The notes under the pieces were generated by a model. The model made no database searches. It saw only the letters and a program-made list of their open reading frames with translations, and was not told where the DNA came from. Made by a program: the position numbers and the translations under genes. A stretch of DNA of 64,000 bases, taken from the NCBI GenBank assembly GCA_027563935.2, contig CM050452.1:33860850-33924849 (forward strand), read 5' to 3'. Shown one piece after another: positions 12,145 to 23,525 of the stretch. How positions within the stretch are numbered: the stretch's first letter is position 1; the number at the start of each line of letters is the position of its first letter. Origin of the DNA: Costus lasius. Taxonomy: Eukaryota; Streptophyta; Magnoliopsida; Zingiberales; Costaceae.

Positions 12145-13816
12145 TGAAGGTCCCCTACACAAGGGGGGCGAAAACCCTAATAGGAGGCGCAATAACATTC
12201 TAGCGGAATCTAGGGCTTTCAAAATCGAATAGCATGTATTATGATCAACTTTAAAGCATGAAATGAACTCATACCGAAGCCATATAATGGAAGGCGCCTT
12301 GGAAGCAAGAGAACAAGAGAGCTCTCCTCCAAATCGTCACACACAAGATGATGTTGCTTCCTCCCTTGGTGCTCCTTGTGCTAGCAAGGTTCCAAGAGGT
12401 CCTTGTCGAGTGAAAGGGAAAGATGAGATGTCCTTCTCTTGGCCGAATCCTCCTCTACCTTCAAGGTGTCGCCACACACGAAAGCGTCAAGAGGAATATG
12501 GGCGAGAGGCGAGAATAGAGAGCACTCTATTCGGTTGTGAACAACATCTCCAAGTGGAGATCGTGGTTACTAAAAATAGCCACCACACTTCGCTCTAACG
12601 TTCACGCCAAGTGAACATGTCGCCAACTTCTCTCCCCTTGAACCATGCGCTCATTAAACGAGCCGGTTCAAATTGGTTTGGTCCAGAGACCAATTAAGCC
12701 AAGCAATCAAGTCCAGATCTCAAATAAACCCTAAGGCTCAGATCTGACCGTTGATCTCCTGATGCTCCTGATCTCATCGATCTAGCATCCAATCTCTCAA
12801 TCGAAGCTTACCGATCTCAAGCCCTAATCAATCAAACATGATCAGACCAGATCTCACTCACAATCAGAGATTAAATCCCTTTAAACTGAACCCGAACAAT
12901 TTAGTCCACTCGATCTGACTTAAGTAAGCCATATCATCAAATTGTGCGACCCTGAGGGTTTCCTTTAAATGTCGGTAATGATAACTCACGTTATCACGAT
13001 CAGTGAGGGGTATCTAGCAACACATCACTGTCTCCTGATATAAAGGAAAGAGTCTTCCAAGACTACACCCAAAACACAGCACAAGTGTGAATCCACATCA
13101 CTAGGCATACATGTTTCCTTTGCCACTGGATGTTCTTATTGGACAAGCGTGTCAAGCTTGTAGCTCCAATATGATGAGTATGATTAGATCAGATGAACAC
13201 AGTCACCTGGGTATGGCCATACACTTTTCTCAATCATCTCATCCAGGGGGCCCCTTTAGAACATCACACTCCTTAAACAAGGAGACGGCAATCCTATGTC
13301 TATCACTAGTGCCCTAACATGACTCAAGCTCATTATCCAACATAGTCTATAACCATTGTGTTTCAAATGATATTGAACTACCTCAAAACAATGACAATCA
13401 TCATTTAGAAAACACAAGTGATCTCAAGTCAGAGGAAATGTGCCACTTGTCATATTCAAAGATTATTCACATTGCGACAAACAATTGAACATCCTAGTAG
13501 GGTCTGTCCAGTACATCCAATGTACCCATGAGTCTACATCTTATTCCATGCTCGAAGCATCCTATAAGACTAGAACACATATTAGTCTTAACTATATCAA
13601 GGATGTCTCATGTTCACCAAGATACATCGACTAAGGACATTATAGCCTGTCAGCCTAGCTGAACAGCTTTGAGACATTATTCAGAAGAACATATATTGCA
13701 GCAGACAATGTAGCTAACTGAATAATAACCATGCCTTTATAAACATAACAGTTTATTACATGATACTGATACATTCCCAAGGCCTCAAACATTAGGCTTA
13801 AGGGCATACCCCAACA
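12145..13816 (-). repeat. 5' LTR of D1 (1672 bp)
   Basis: Plus-strand ends tgaaggtccc and taccccaaca. It carries the double hairpin with a GTGA loop and a donor-like GTGAGT (plus-strand actcac at 12856-12861). Confidence 0.92.
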
Positions 13817-15412
13817 CACTGGTAGGCTATCCATGCCAATCGCCAACCCGTGCGATTCCCCTTCATCTAGGCAATCCAGAAGACTGTGCCAACTGAGTTG
13901 GTACAACACAGTCTCTAATTCCTCAGATGGCTGCCTCCATATAGCTATCATATGCTCAATATGTAGCCTATATGGTCAAGCTGACCTGACCTACTCCCTG
14001 GACCATCACATGCTATGCTGAGCAACAAGGAGCGATAAATCCCTTCTCTGTAGCATGTGGATGTAATCACGCACCGTCTGAAGATGGCTGGGCATGCCCA
14101 CTGAGTGGGTACAACACGGTCCCAACGATAGTCAGAACAGTGAGGTTTCGCGTCAGAAGGCTATCGGTAGCTTGAAATTGTCGTTGGATTTTAAAACAGT
14201 TTTTTATCTTCTTACTATCATGCAAATTCTATGGTGATAGCAGAAGAAAAATATGCTGGTGCTAACATTATTTAAAACATTAAGCAGAAAGCAGTATTAT
14301 CTTATGTGGTAAACGCCCATAAAAGCCTAAGTAAAACCCTAATTTTATACAAGCCTTCACTTGAGTTCTTTATGGGACTTTTGCACTTCATCTGGCCCAG
14401 CACGGACCTAAGCGCCTTCTGCAGCCCAAATGCGCCTGTCCTAGAGTCGACCTCTAGACTTCCCACCTGGTGAAGCCATTTGCAGCAAGCGCCTCTGCCA
14501 TGAGTGCTCTGTGCTCATGTCTGATCAAATTACATTTTAATCTATCTAGACATGGTTTGACTCGCAGGTCAATTATACAGTTTTCATAAATTAAAGTGTG
14601 ATTCGCAGATCACAGCAAAATTTATATTTAATTCCAGGCACGCAGGCCCCAGCACAGAACACAGAAAGAGGGCAGCCCACATAAGAATAAATAAACATCC
14701 AATCATGTTAAACATGCATACATGTGATCCAATCAGAAAATAAAAGTTTTGAAAAAACCCCATGGCATCAATTTTAATTTCTTTTGAGCCCTACTACCTT
14801 ACAACGGTCCATTAACAGGTATCCACTCATTAGATCAAGTCAGACCCACTGCCCTTGCATGCACCCAGTCATAACTGACTTGCGTCGACCTTGTGGTCAA
14901 CTATGCATGCCTTAAGGGCTGAACGTCCCACATGATTTCTGGCAAGCGGGTGTGACCCCGGGCCTTAATCATGATCGTTCACTAGGCGCCTCAATCAGAC
15001 ATCGCTACACGCCCTTCTGCAGTCGACCTATATCCACCTGTATAGCTTGCGCACAGGTGCTATCTGGCCGACCCATCTAGGCTGTCAGATGGTCTGATTA
15101 GACTGTTGGGTCCAGATTTGACTAACGATTTTAACACTGCTAACCCGTCTAAGTGTTTAACGTAGGCGCTTGAATAGATCTAAGTGAGGGGGCGCGCAAG
15201 ATGTTATGTTTTCATTGAAAACTTTCATCATAAGCGCAAGCACAATTCATACATGCGCAAGTTTAACAAAATACATGTAGATCTAATACATGGATCAACA
15301 CATGACATGTAGTTAAATTTCGCATGATAACTCAAGTATGCGCATCTTATAGATCTATCAAAAGCATGGATCACAACATGATGGCGATCATATATTAAGC
15401 AAAAAAACCTAT

Positions 15413-15426
15413 GCTCTGATACCAAT
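15413..15426 (-). other. PBS of C
   Basis: Minus-strand attggtatcagagc directly against the LTR end, matching initiator-Met tRNA. Confidence 0.88.
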
Positions 15427-17080
15427 TGTAAGAATAAACATAGGTCACATGCATTTCTAATATTTTGCATGGGCGGATAATCTAGGTTTCATGGATCGTT
15501 TGACTTGAGATATAATCAACCATACAAGGATAAGTTGAAGCATTACCATGGCGATAGATTTGAGTAGCGGCTTGGAAGAAGAAAGGGGAAAGGCGCCTCT
15601 TCTCCAAAGGAATCACACACAAGATGTTGATGGCTTCTTCCTTGTGCTTTTGTGCTAGCAAGGCACTAAGGAGTCCTTGATCGAAACTTGGAGACAAGAT
15701 GTGCACCCCCTTGGCTTGTTTTTCTTCCTTGCGTGAAGATCAAGAAGAGATGCGAGAGGAGGATGAGAGTAGAAGAGGTTTCAAAACCGATTTTCACCAT
15801 AGGAAAGTTGCGGCTTCCAAATATGGTAAGTATCAAAATTGAAACTCCCTTCATTACTCACATGCGTTCACCTTAAGTGAACCAACCAAAACCTCCCTCT
15901 TAAATTGAACCATGCGTTCACACTAAGTGAACCGGTTCAATGTCATTTGGTTCAAGGACAAAATCAAACAAGCCCTGGTTTTGATCTAATTGAACCAAAT
16001 GGTTCAAGATCCAACCACACATCTTATTGAACCTCTTGATCTTTATGATCAAGAATCAATTCTCCCGATCGAAGCTTATCGATCATATGTCCTAATCAAT
16101 CAAACATGATCAGACTAGATCTCACTTCCAATCAGAGTTTAAATTGCTTTAAACTGAACTAGAATAATTCCAGTCCACACGATCTGACATAAGTAAGCCA
16201 TATCATCAAATTGTGCGACCCTGAGGGTTTCCTTCATTGTCGGTAACGATAACTTACGTTATCACGATCAGAGAGGGGTATCTAGCAACACATCACTGTC
16301 TCCCGATATGAAGGAAAGAGTCTTCCAAGACTACTCCCAAATCACAGCACAAGTGTGAATCCAACTCACTCAGTATACATGTTCCCTTTGCCACTGGATG
16401 TTCTCGTTGGATAAGCGTGTCAAGCCTGTAATTCCAACATGATGAGAATGGTTAGATCAGATGATCATAGTCATCTGGGTATGGCCATACACTTTCACAA
16501 CCATCTCATCCAGGGGGCCCCTTTAGAACATCACACTCCAATTAGGAGAGGCAATCCTATATCTATCACTAGTGTCCTAACATGACTCATGGTCACCATC
16601 CAAGATAATCCTTAACCATTATTTTTCAAATGATATTGAACTACCTCAAGACAATGCCAATCATCATTTAGAAACACAAGTGATCTCAAGTTAGAGGGAA
16701 TATACCACTTGCTTGCTTATAAGGATTTATTCACATTGTGACAAACAATTGAATATCCTAAGTAGGGTCAGTCCAGTACATCCAATGCACCTATGTGTCT
16801 AAATCTTATTGTATGCTCGAAGCATCCTATAAGATCAGAACACATATTAGTCTCTATCATATCAAGGCTGTCTCATGTTCACCAAGATATCTCGACTAAG
16901 GACAATACTGCATGTCAGCCAAGCTGAACACTATTGAGACATTATTCAGAAGTATACATAATAGCAGCAGATAATGTAACAACCTGAATAACAACAATTG
17001 CCTTTATAAAACATAGTTTATACATGATACTGATAATAACCCAAGGCCTCAAACATTAGCCTTAAGGGCATACCCCAACA
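15427..17080 (-). repeat. 5' LTR of C (1654 bp)
   Basis: Plus-strand ends tgtaagaataaa and taccccaaca, followed by ggcgc (17081-17085). About 99% identical to C'. The donor-like hexamer found in other F1 LTRs is changed here (GGAAGT on the minus strand), and stem 1 of the double hairpin has one mismatch. Confidence 0.92.
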
Positions 17081-17337
17081 GGCGCAACATGCAAGAGTCA
17101 TTCGGCTAAGCAAGGGTTTGAGGGGAATTAGGGTTTGGAGGTAAGGTAAGTCTCCAAGATCTTACCATAAACCTTAACCTACTATCCATATGCGCCCAAG
17201 CTCTTTCCAAAAGAGCCATCAAGCCATATCAGCCCCAACACTTGTCATAGAGGCAAGATACCATTAAAGGATGAAGGGGGCGGCACCTAATGCTTCCTTA
17301 TGAAGCAACATGCGCACACTTCATCCCATTATGCCCT
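17081..17337 (-). repeat. F2-family LTR fragment flanking C
   Basis: Matches 40087-40343 without gaps and with about one substitution (taacct versus taccct). It ends abruptly at 17337, where the right copy continues ttggcgcc. This is the left member of a duplicated segment that includes the C LTR. Confidence 0.85.
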
Positions 17338-17560
17338 ATGACACTTGACCGGGGATTATTCTTTGAGGTTAGATAGAATCTATCTCCAGGAACATTGTAT
17401 ATTCAAATGTACATATGACATGTTAGGGAATACCGGGTGTAATTTAAAATTTTGCAGTCCCAGGACGCAGCGGAAGAATCATTACACCCGAAACATATTC
17501 CGGTCCCAAGGATCCATGCGAGAGAGAAGACACAAGGATGCGTTAGAGATGTACCTCTTT
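17338..17560. other. Unassigned stretch between F2 fragment and LTR3
   Basis: No coding potential that I trust. From 17421 (tgttaggg) to about 17560 it looks like the terminal part of some copia-type LTR on the minus strand (cgcagcggaag followed by catgcgagagag), but I cannot match it to another copy here and see no target duplication. Confidence 0.3.
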
Positions 17561-19414
17561 AGTTATAACCTAAAAATTTTATTTTATAATTTAAATTTTT
17601 TAAATTTTGAATTTGAAAAATTTCCTATAATTAATCCCCTAAATATTCTCCCTAATTCTAGGCTATTTTTACTCCCTCTAATCATATAAATATACCCTAA
17701 ACCCTCCTCCCTTAATCCTTGTCAATTTAACCAAACCTATTTTTCCTTAATCCCCTCGTGCGCCGTACTTCCTTTACCTCTCCCCTGTTTCTTCTCCGCG
17801 AACACTGCGTTCGCGTCTTCCCCGTCAGAAGCAAGCGCAGGCGCTGGCGGCATCAGGCAGAGGTGTCAAAGCTGTCTCCATCTCCCCTTGGTGCAACGCC
17901 CTCCATCTCGGCGCCGACGATTTCCCCCTCTTTCAGCGTCGGCAGTCTTCCTCTTCCAGCGGCTTCGCTTTGCAGCGACGCATGCGGCGGTTGCTCCTTC
18001 CAGCGAGTCCAGTGCCAGCGGCTCTCTCCTCTCCCAGCGCCGGTAGCATGAACCCTTTTTCCGGCGGTTGGTCTACCCCGATGAGCGCCCCGAGCGCCGG
18101 TGATCCTCCCCATCGATCGGGCGTACGGACAAACGAAACATTCGTTCGTTTTCGCGTCGAGTCTTCCTCAACAGAGGTAAGTTTGTTTTATTTATTTTTA
18201 TTATTTATTTTGAATTCGTTTATGGGGGATAAATTAATATAAATATATATAATTTCTAATATCATGTTATTTTGGGGGGAAATTTATATGAAAATATAAT
18301 TTGGGATAAATTTAATAGGAAATTAGGGGTTAATGGTATTATTGTGAATTGATGCATATGTTGGGTAATGACGGATATTTATTTAAATTATTCAGTGGAG
18401 AAAGGAAGATAACTTTTATTTCAGATGATTCAGGATAACAGCGTTTGAGGTAGGAATCTTACCCTACTCCTTTCTTACAGTGTCAATAATAGGATTTGCT
18501 ACTTAATCCTTTGACTTGATATATGATGCATATGATAGAATTAATTGACACTGATATCTGATTGCTTCATCTGCTTGATTTGTTTCTGAAATTCCTATTG
18601 AACTCAATTATCTTGATTATTTGGTCATATTCTGTTTCTGTATAATTGGTTAACAAACCTGTTTTGAGATATCTGATATATTGGCTTATGAGCCTGGTTG
18701 AACAATTGTGTATCTGAGATATTGACGTATAAGTATGTGGAACCGTTGAAAATCTGTGATATCAGTCGTGATATATATTGACCTCTGACCTGGATGATTT
18801 ATTCTCCAGTGGCCTATTTATCTGAGTTATAGTTCCGACGCGCATCGGACTATCTGAGATGCCGGTACGGCACCGCCAGTTGTCTTGAGGACAATACTAC
18901 GGATGTCAGTGTTGGACGCAACACTCCGAGCTATTTAGGACAGTCGTTCCATTGCATGAGCAACAGTGGAAACACTCTGAAAATGAGTGCGGCTCTTAAG
19001 TGAGATCTGTTGGCCAGCTTGATGATTTGCACGACATTCTTATATTATTTGTATATCATTGTTTCAGTTATTGTATTATCCTGTTATTTGATTCCCTCAC
19101 CATGTTTGTTGATTCCTACTTAGCATTTCTGCTAACTCCCTTTGTTCTCTTCTAGGTACAGAGTTAGCTTCTGGGAGGGATAGAGTAGATAGCAGATATC
19201 AGCCCGAGTTGAGATAGTTGTCTTTTGTATTTTATTCAGTTGATAATTTGGGTAGTTGTATTCAGATATTGTGTTATAAAGCCATTAAAGTTAAGATTGG
19301 ATTGTTTATTAAATAAATGATATTGGATTATTGTAGTTCTTTGGTTCCTATCAATATTGTTACTCCCTGGGGAACCCTGAGCTAGAAATAGCCGGCTTCC
19401 GCCGGGGCGTGACA
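17561..19414 (+). repeat. LTR3: gypsy-type solo or truncated LTR
   Basis: Ends ccggggcgtgaca, similar in style to the T1/T2 LTR end gatgttaca. It has the usual gypsy-LTR layout: AT-rich start, TATA box, CCG-rich transcribed stretch (17750-18130), then a T-rich 3' part. The left boundary is uncertain and no 5-bp duplication was found (tcttt on the right has no partner), so one end was probably lost in a rearrangement. No PBS or internal region is attached. Confidence 0.55.
17685..17694 (+). promoter_or_regulatory. TATA box in LTR3
   Basis: tataaatata, immediately followed by ccctaaaccct, a telo-box-like sequence found in some plant promoters. The CCG-rich stretch starts about 60 bp downstream, as expected for a transcribed leader. 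Confidence 0.5.
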
Positions 19415-19945
19415 TCTTTTGCTTGTCTAGTTGCCGAAGCCATGTTGAAGGCGCCCAAGTGTTCGCCCTCCACAAGTAGCCACGCATCGACTCCTTGATC
19501 GTTGCTCCCTTCCACGCTTGGTGCTAGCCTCGGGAAGAGAATCAAGCCTTAGGGTTCCTTCACTTCTCTTGCGCCATCTCCAAGGATCATGCGCCAAGTG
19601 CAAGGAAGATGCCGCCAACTCCTTATCCTCTTCACTCCAAGAGAAGAGGGAGAAGAAGAGTTTCGGCCCTTAGGAAGAGTAAGAGGAAGTGGCGTCACCA
19701 AGTCCTTCTCCAAGTCACACCAAGAGGAGAGGAAGGAGAAGACTTGCAGCCACTAGTAGGAAGAAGGGTTGCGCCACCTTGATGTTGTCGCACTTTGCCC
19801 TTGCTCTCGCCCCTCTATGTGTGTTCACGTCTCCAAGCATTCTAACCATTGAGAGGGGGCAGCTAGGGTCCCTTTTATAAGCCAAGAGGCGGTTTAGGGA
19901 GGGCCAAGATCATGCCAAGTGGGCGGCTAGGATGAGAGGGGTTTG
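19415..19945 (-). repeat. F2 LTR (minus), piece 1
   Basis: Left part of an F2 LTR that continues at 38305 and 40092 after removing A and C'. Similar in organisation to F1 LTRs, with gtgctagc-type words and purine-rich stretches. Its own left terminus and PBS are missing because LTR3 abuts at 19414. Confidence 0.6.
19941..19945 (+). other. Target duplication of A, left copy
   Basis: gtttg here and at 38300-38304, exactly outside the two LTR ends of A. Confidence 0.95.
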
Positions 19946-20020
19946 TGTTGGGGTATGCCCTTAAGGCTAATGTTTGAGGCCTTTGGGATTGTAATAAGTA
20001 TCATGTAATAAACTCTTGTG

Positions 20021-20030
20021 TTTATAAAGG
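20021..20030 (+). promoter_or_regulatory. Conserved TATA-like motif in F1 LTR (A copy)
   Basis: tttataaagg followed by catggtta lies about 76 bp inside the LTR. All plus-oriented F1 copies have it, and F2 has tttatataggcatggt at the matching place (about 41312), so it is the best candidate promoter. It would give a very short U3. Confidence 0.5.
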
Positions 20031-20731
20031 CATGGTTATTATTCAGGTTGTTACCTTGTCTGCTGTAATAAGTGTACTTCTGAATAATGTCTCAAAGCTG
20101 TTCAGCTAGGCTGACAGGCTATATGTCCTTAGTCGAGATATCTTGGTGAACATGAGACAGCCTTGATATGATTGAGACTAATATGTGTGCTAATCTTATA
20201 GGATGCTTCGAGCATGGAATAAGATGTAGACTCATGGGTACATTGGATGTACTGGACAGACCCTACTGGGATATTCCATTGCTTGTCACAATGTGAATAA
20301 TCCTCGTAAGCAGCAAGTGGCACATGTCCTTTGACTTGAGATCACTTGTGTTTCTAAATGATGATTGTCATTGTTTTGAGGTAGTTCAATATCATTTGAA
20401 ACATAATGATTATAGACTATCTTGGATGGTGAGCTTGAGTCAGGTTAGGGCACTTGTGATAGATAAAGGATTGCCGTCTCCTTGTTTAAGGAGTGTGATG
20501 TTCTAAAGGGCCCCCCCTGTATGAGAAGATTGAGATAGTGTATGGCCATACCCAGATGACTGTGTTCATCTGATCTAATCATGCTCATCGTATTGGAGTT
20601 ACAGGCTTGACATGCTTGTCCAATAAGAACATCCAGTGGCAAAGGAAACATGCATGCCTCGTGAGTTTGATTCACACTTGTGCTATGGTTTGGGTGTAGT
20701 CTTGGAAGACTCTTTCCTTTATATCGGGAGA

Positions 20732-20782
20732 CAGTGATGTGTTGCTAGATACCCCTCACTGATCGTGATAACGAAAGTTATC
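20732..20782 (+). promoter_or_regulatory. Double hairpin module in LTR (A copy)
   Basis: Stem 1 is CAGTGA/TCACTG around an 18-base loop tgtgttgctagatacccc; five bases later GATAAC and GTTATC flank the tetraloop GAAA. Equivalent hairpins: 25876-25891, 33354-33369, 37413-37428, 42886-42901, 48404-48419 (plus) and 2560-2575 (minus). Function unknown; an RNA-level role is inferred from loop class and stem covariation with F2. Confidence 0.55.
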
Positions 20783-20900
20783 GTTACCGACATTTAAAGG
20801 AAACCCTTAGGGTCGCACAATTTGGTGATATGGCTTGCTTAAGTCAGATCGTGTGGACTGAATTGTTTCGGTTCAGTTTAAAGGGATTTAATCTCTGATT

Positions 20901-20906
20901 GTAAGT
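20901..20906 (+). promoter_or_regulatory. Candidate 5' splice site in LTR (A copy)
   Basis: gtaagt after gatt, matching the +1 to +6 consensus of plant splice donors. Present as gtaagt in B (26010), E (43020), S (48538) and D0, and as gtgagt in D1. Pairs with the acceptor at 23504. Confidence 0.4.
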
Positions 20907-21653
20907 GAGATCTGGTCTGATCATGTTTGATTGATTAGGGCTTTAGATCGGTAAGCTTCGATCGAGAGAGATGATGCTAGATCGATGCGATCAGAAGCGT
21001 CAGATGATGAATGGTCAGATCTTGGACTTTGGGGTCTAATTTGATCTAGACTTAATGCTTGGGCTGATTTGGTTTCGCTATTGAACCAAGGGTATTGAAC
21101 CGGCTCATGGGTTGAGCGCATGGTTCAAGAGGGAGAAGGAGTTGCGTTTGGTTCATGGAGACATGAACGCATGAACGCATACTCTTAATGGTTGCCATTT
21201 TTGGAAAGTTCCAAAATGAAAACGCATATGCGTTCATGGCTTGAAGTCTCCCTAATGTTTTTCGGTTACACCTCTCTCTTGTTGCTTGGGGGAAACGATT
21301 TTTGCTCTCGAGCAAGTGAGGGTGTTGACGAGAAGAGGAGGAACCGGCCAAGCAAAAGGAAGTCTTCATCTCTTCCCTACACTCGATCATTGACATCTTG
21401 GCACTTTTGCTAGCACAAGAGGTGCGCAAGTTGGGAGTCTTCATCGCCTTTGTGTGTGAACTTTTGGAGGAGATCAAAGTTGCTCTCTTCTTCCAAGCCG
21501 ACCTCCAATCTATGGCTATGGTATAGATCTAAACTCATAGCTTCAAGTTGATCATATGGTTGTCATATACGATCTTTTAGAAACCCTCTTTCCGTCATGC
21601 ATGCTAGATGCGCATGTTTAGGGTTTCACCCCCTTAATAAGGGTTTCTTTACA

Positions 21654-23525
21654 ATTGGTATCAGAGGTAGGCTTTCGATATGATCTATATGATTGCTTTG
21701 AAGTGTTTGTGATCCATACATGTTGCGCTTACTTGATGCTTTGTTTTCATGATGCATGGTTTACATTGGCTATGTTTGCGCTTGTATCATGGTTACATGA
21801 AGTTTGCGCTCCCCCTTGAAGGGGACCCCCTAAAGTTTGCGCTCCCCCTTGAAGGGGACTCCCCTTAGATCTAAGGGTTATCAATATGCTAGATATGAGA
21901 TATATCTTATGTTCTCAAGTGAAGCATGTTGTTTTGTTTGTTTGCGCATGTTCTAGATGTTTTATAAAACTTACATCTTGCGCGCCTACTTAGATCTAAG
22001 GTGCCCCTACTATAAATCCTTAGATGGGTTGATGGGGTTGAAAGCATCTTCTAGGTTAGATCCAACTAGTCTGATCAGACCATCTGACAGCCTAGATGGG
22101 TTGACCAGATAGCACCTGTGCGCAAGCACGAGGTGGCTATAGGTCGACTGCATCCAGGGCGTGTAGCGAGGTCTGGTTGAGACAACTACTGAACACACAT
22201 GAGTTAGGCCCGGGGTCACACCCGCTTGCCAAAACTCATGAGGGTGGTTCAGCCCTTGGCGCATGTATGGTTGACCATTAGGTCAACACGGGTCAGTTAG
22301 GACTCGGTGCATGCAAGGGCAGAGGATCTGACTAGATGGATGAGTGGATCCCTATCAATGAACCATTGTAAGGTTGTAGAGCACATAAGGAAATTAAAAT
22401 TGATACCATGGGGTTTTTCAAAATTTAATTTCATGAATGGATCACATGTTGTTTTGATACCATATGCTTGTTTATTTAATCTTATGTGGGTTGCCCTAAT
22501 GTGTGCTGTGCTGGGGCCTGCGTGCCTGGTAAATTACAAGTTAATATTATTGTGATCTGCGAATCACATTTTTTATTAATTTATTGTATAATTGACCTGC
22601 GAGTCAAAGCTTGTCTAGATAGATCAAAATGTTTTTGATTAGACAAGAGCATAAAGGCACACATCCTAGAGGGGCATTCACCTGGTGGCGCACCTGAGGT
22701 GCTCTTGGCGCTAGGGCCCTGGGTTGGACCAGATGAGATGCAAAAGAGCTCAAGTGAAGACTTAAGTAAAATTAAGGTCTTTCTAGGGTTCATGGGCTTT
22801 TACCACATAAGATCATGCTTTCTATTTATTGCTTATATAATTAGAATTGCATGTGTTTATCTTCTGCTATAGCCATAGGATATGCCTGATAGTAAGAAGA
22901 TAAAAGACCGTTAAAATCCAACGCTAACATATCAAGCTCGTAAGCCTTCTGACGCGAAACCTCACTGTTCTGACTATCGTTGGAGCCGTGTTGAACCCAC
23001 TCAGTGGGCACGTCCATCTATCTTCAGACGGTGCGGGATTACACCTGCGTGTTACAGAGTAGGGATTTATCCCTTCTCGTTGCTCAGCATAGCACGTGGT
23101 GGTCCAGGGAGTAGGTCAGGTCAGCTTGACCATGTAGGCTACATATGTGGCGCATATGGTAGCACATGGAGGCAGCCATCTGTGGGATCAGAGACTGTGT
23201 TGTACCAACTCAGTTGGCACAGTCTGCTGGATTGCCCAGATGAAGGGGAATCGCACGGGTTGGCGATTGGCTGGGACAGCCTACCAGAAATTAGTGCTTG
23301 TCATCTCTGTGCATCTTATCTCGCCTGAGCGGGACGCGGAGACCAAGTATGAAATCTGGATCCCATCTCACTAAAAGAGTGTTACTCTTTCGGACTGTTT
23401 ACTGGATTTTTCAGTCAGATAAAATAGTGAGAAAAGAATCTTTCTTAAGTCCTGGATTGATTCTGAACATTGATACTAACCTTGCTGTTCTTGCATTGTT
23501 GTAGATAACTGCAGCAACGAACACC
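21654..23525 (+). other. A leader with PBS (21656-21667)
   Basis: The PBS reads tggtatcagagg, one base different from the usual tggtatcagagc. The leader then carries two ccccttgaagggg hairpin repeats (about 21808-21862), and a 3'-splice-like signal: tactaac (23474-23480), pyrimidine-rich tract, AG at 23503-23504, 22 bp before the gag ATG. It lacks the T-arm-like insert. Confidence 0.8.

Larger units (their letters stand above)
8075..13816 (-). mobile_element. Copia element D1, 5' part
   Basis: Minus-strand F1 copia copy with 5' LTR, PBS, leader and gag-pol up to the start of the reverse-transcriptase region, where T1 is inserted. It is inserted in the leader of C, which resumes at 13817; the expected duplication is cactg (13817-13821). 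Its 3' half lies left of the window. Confidence 0.9.
13817..17080 (-). mobile_element. Copia element C, 5' end (leader and LTR)
   Basis: Minus-strand F1 copia copy older than D1, which interrupts its leader at 13816. Only the PBS-side leader (13817-15426) and the 5' LTR are in view. The right flank ggcgcaacatgc is identical to the right flank of solo LTR C' at 40087, so both represent the same ancestral insertion site. Confidence 0.87.
19946..21653 (+). repeat. 5' LTR of A (1708 bp)
   Basis: Ends tgttggggtatg and ggtttctttaca. Features: TATA-like tttataaagg (20021-20030), stem-loop 1 (20732-20761), GAAA-loop hairpin (20767-20782) and donor-like gtaagt (20901-20906). By eye identical to the 3' LTR over its full length. 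Confidence 0.95.

Noticed and set aside
17758..18242. GC-rich overlapping open frames on both strands
   Set aside because: Low-complexity Ser/Pro/Arg translations in the transcribed part of an LTR; no recognisable protein.
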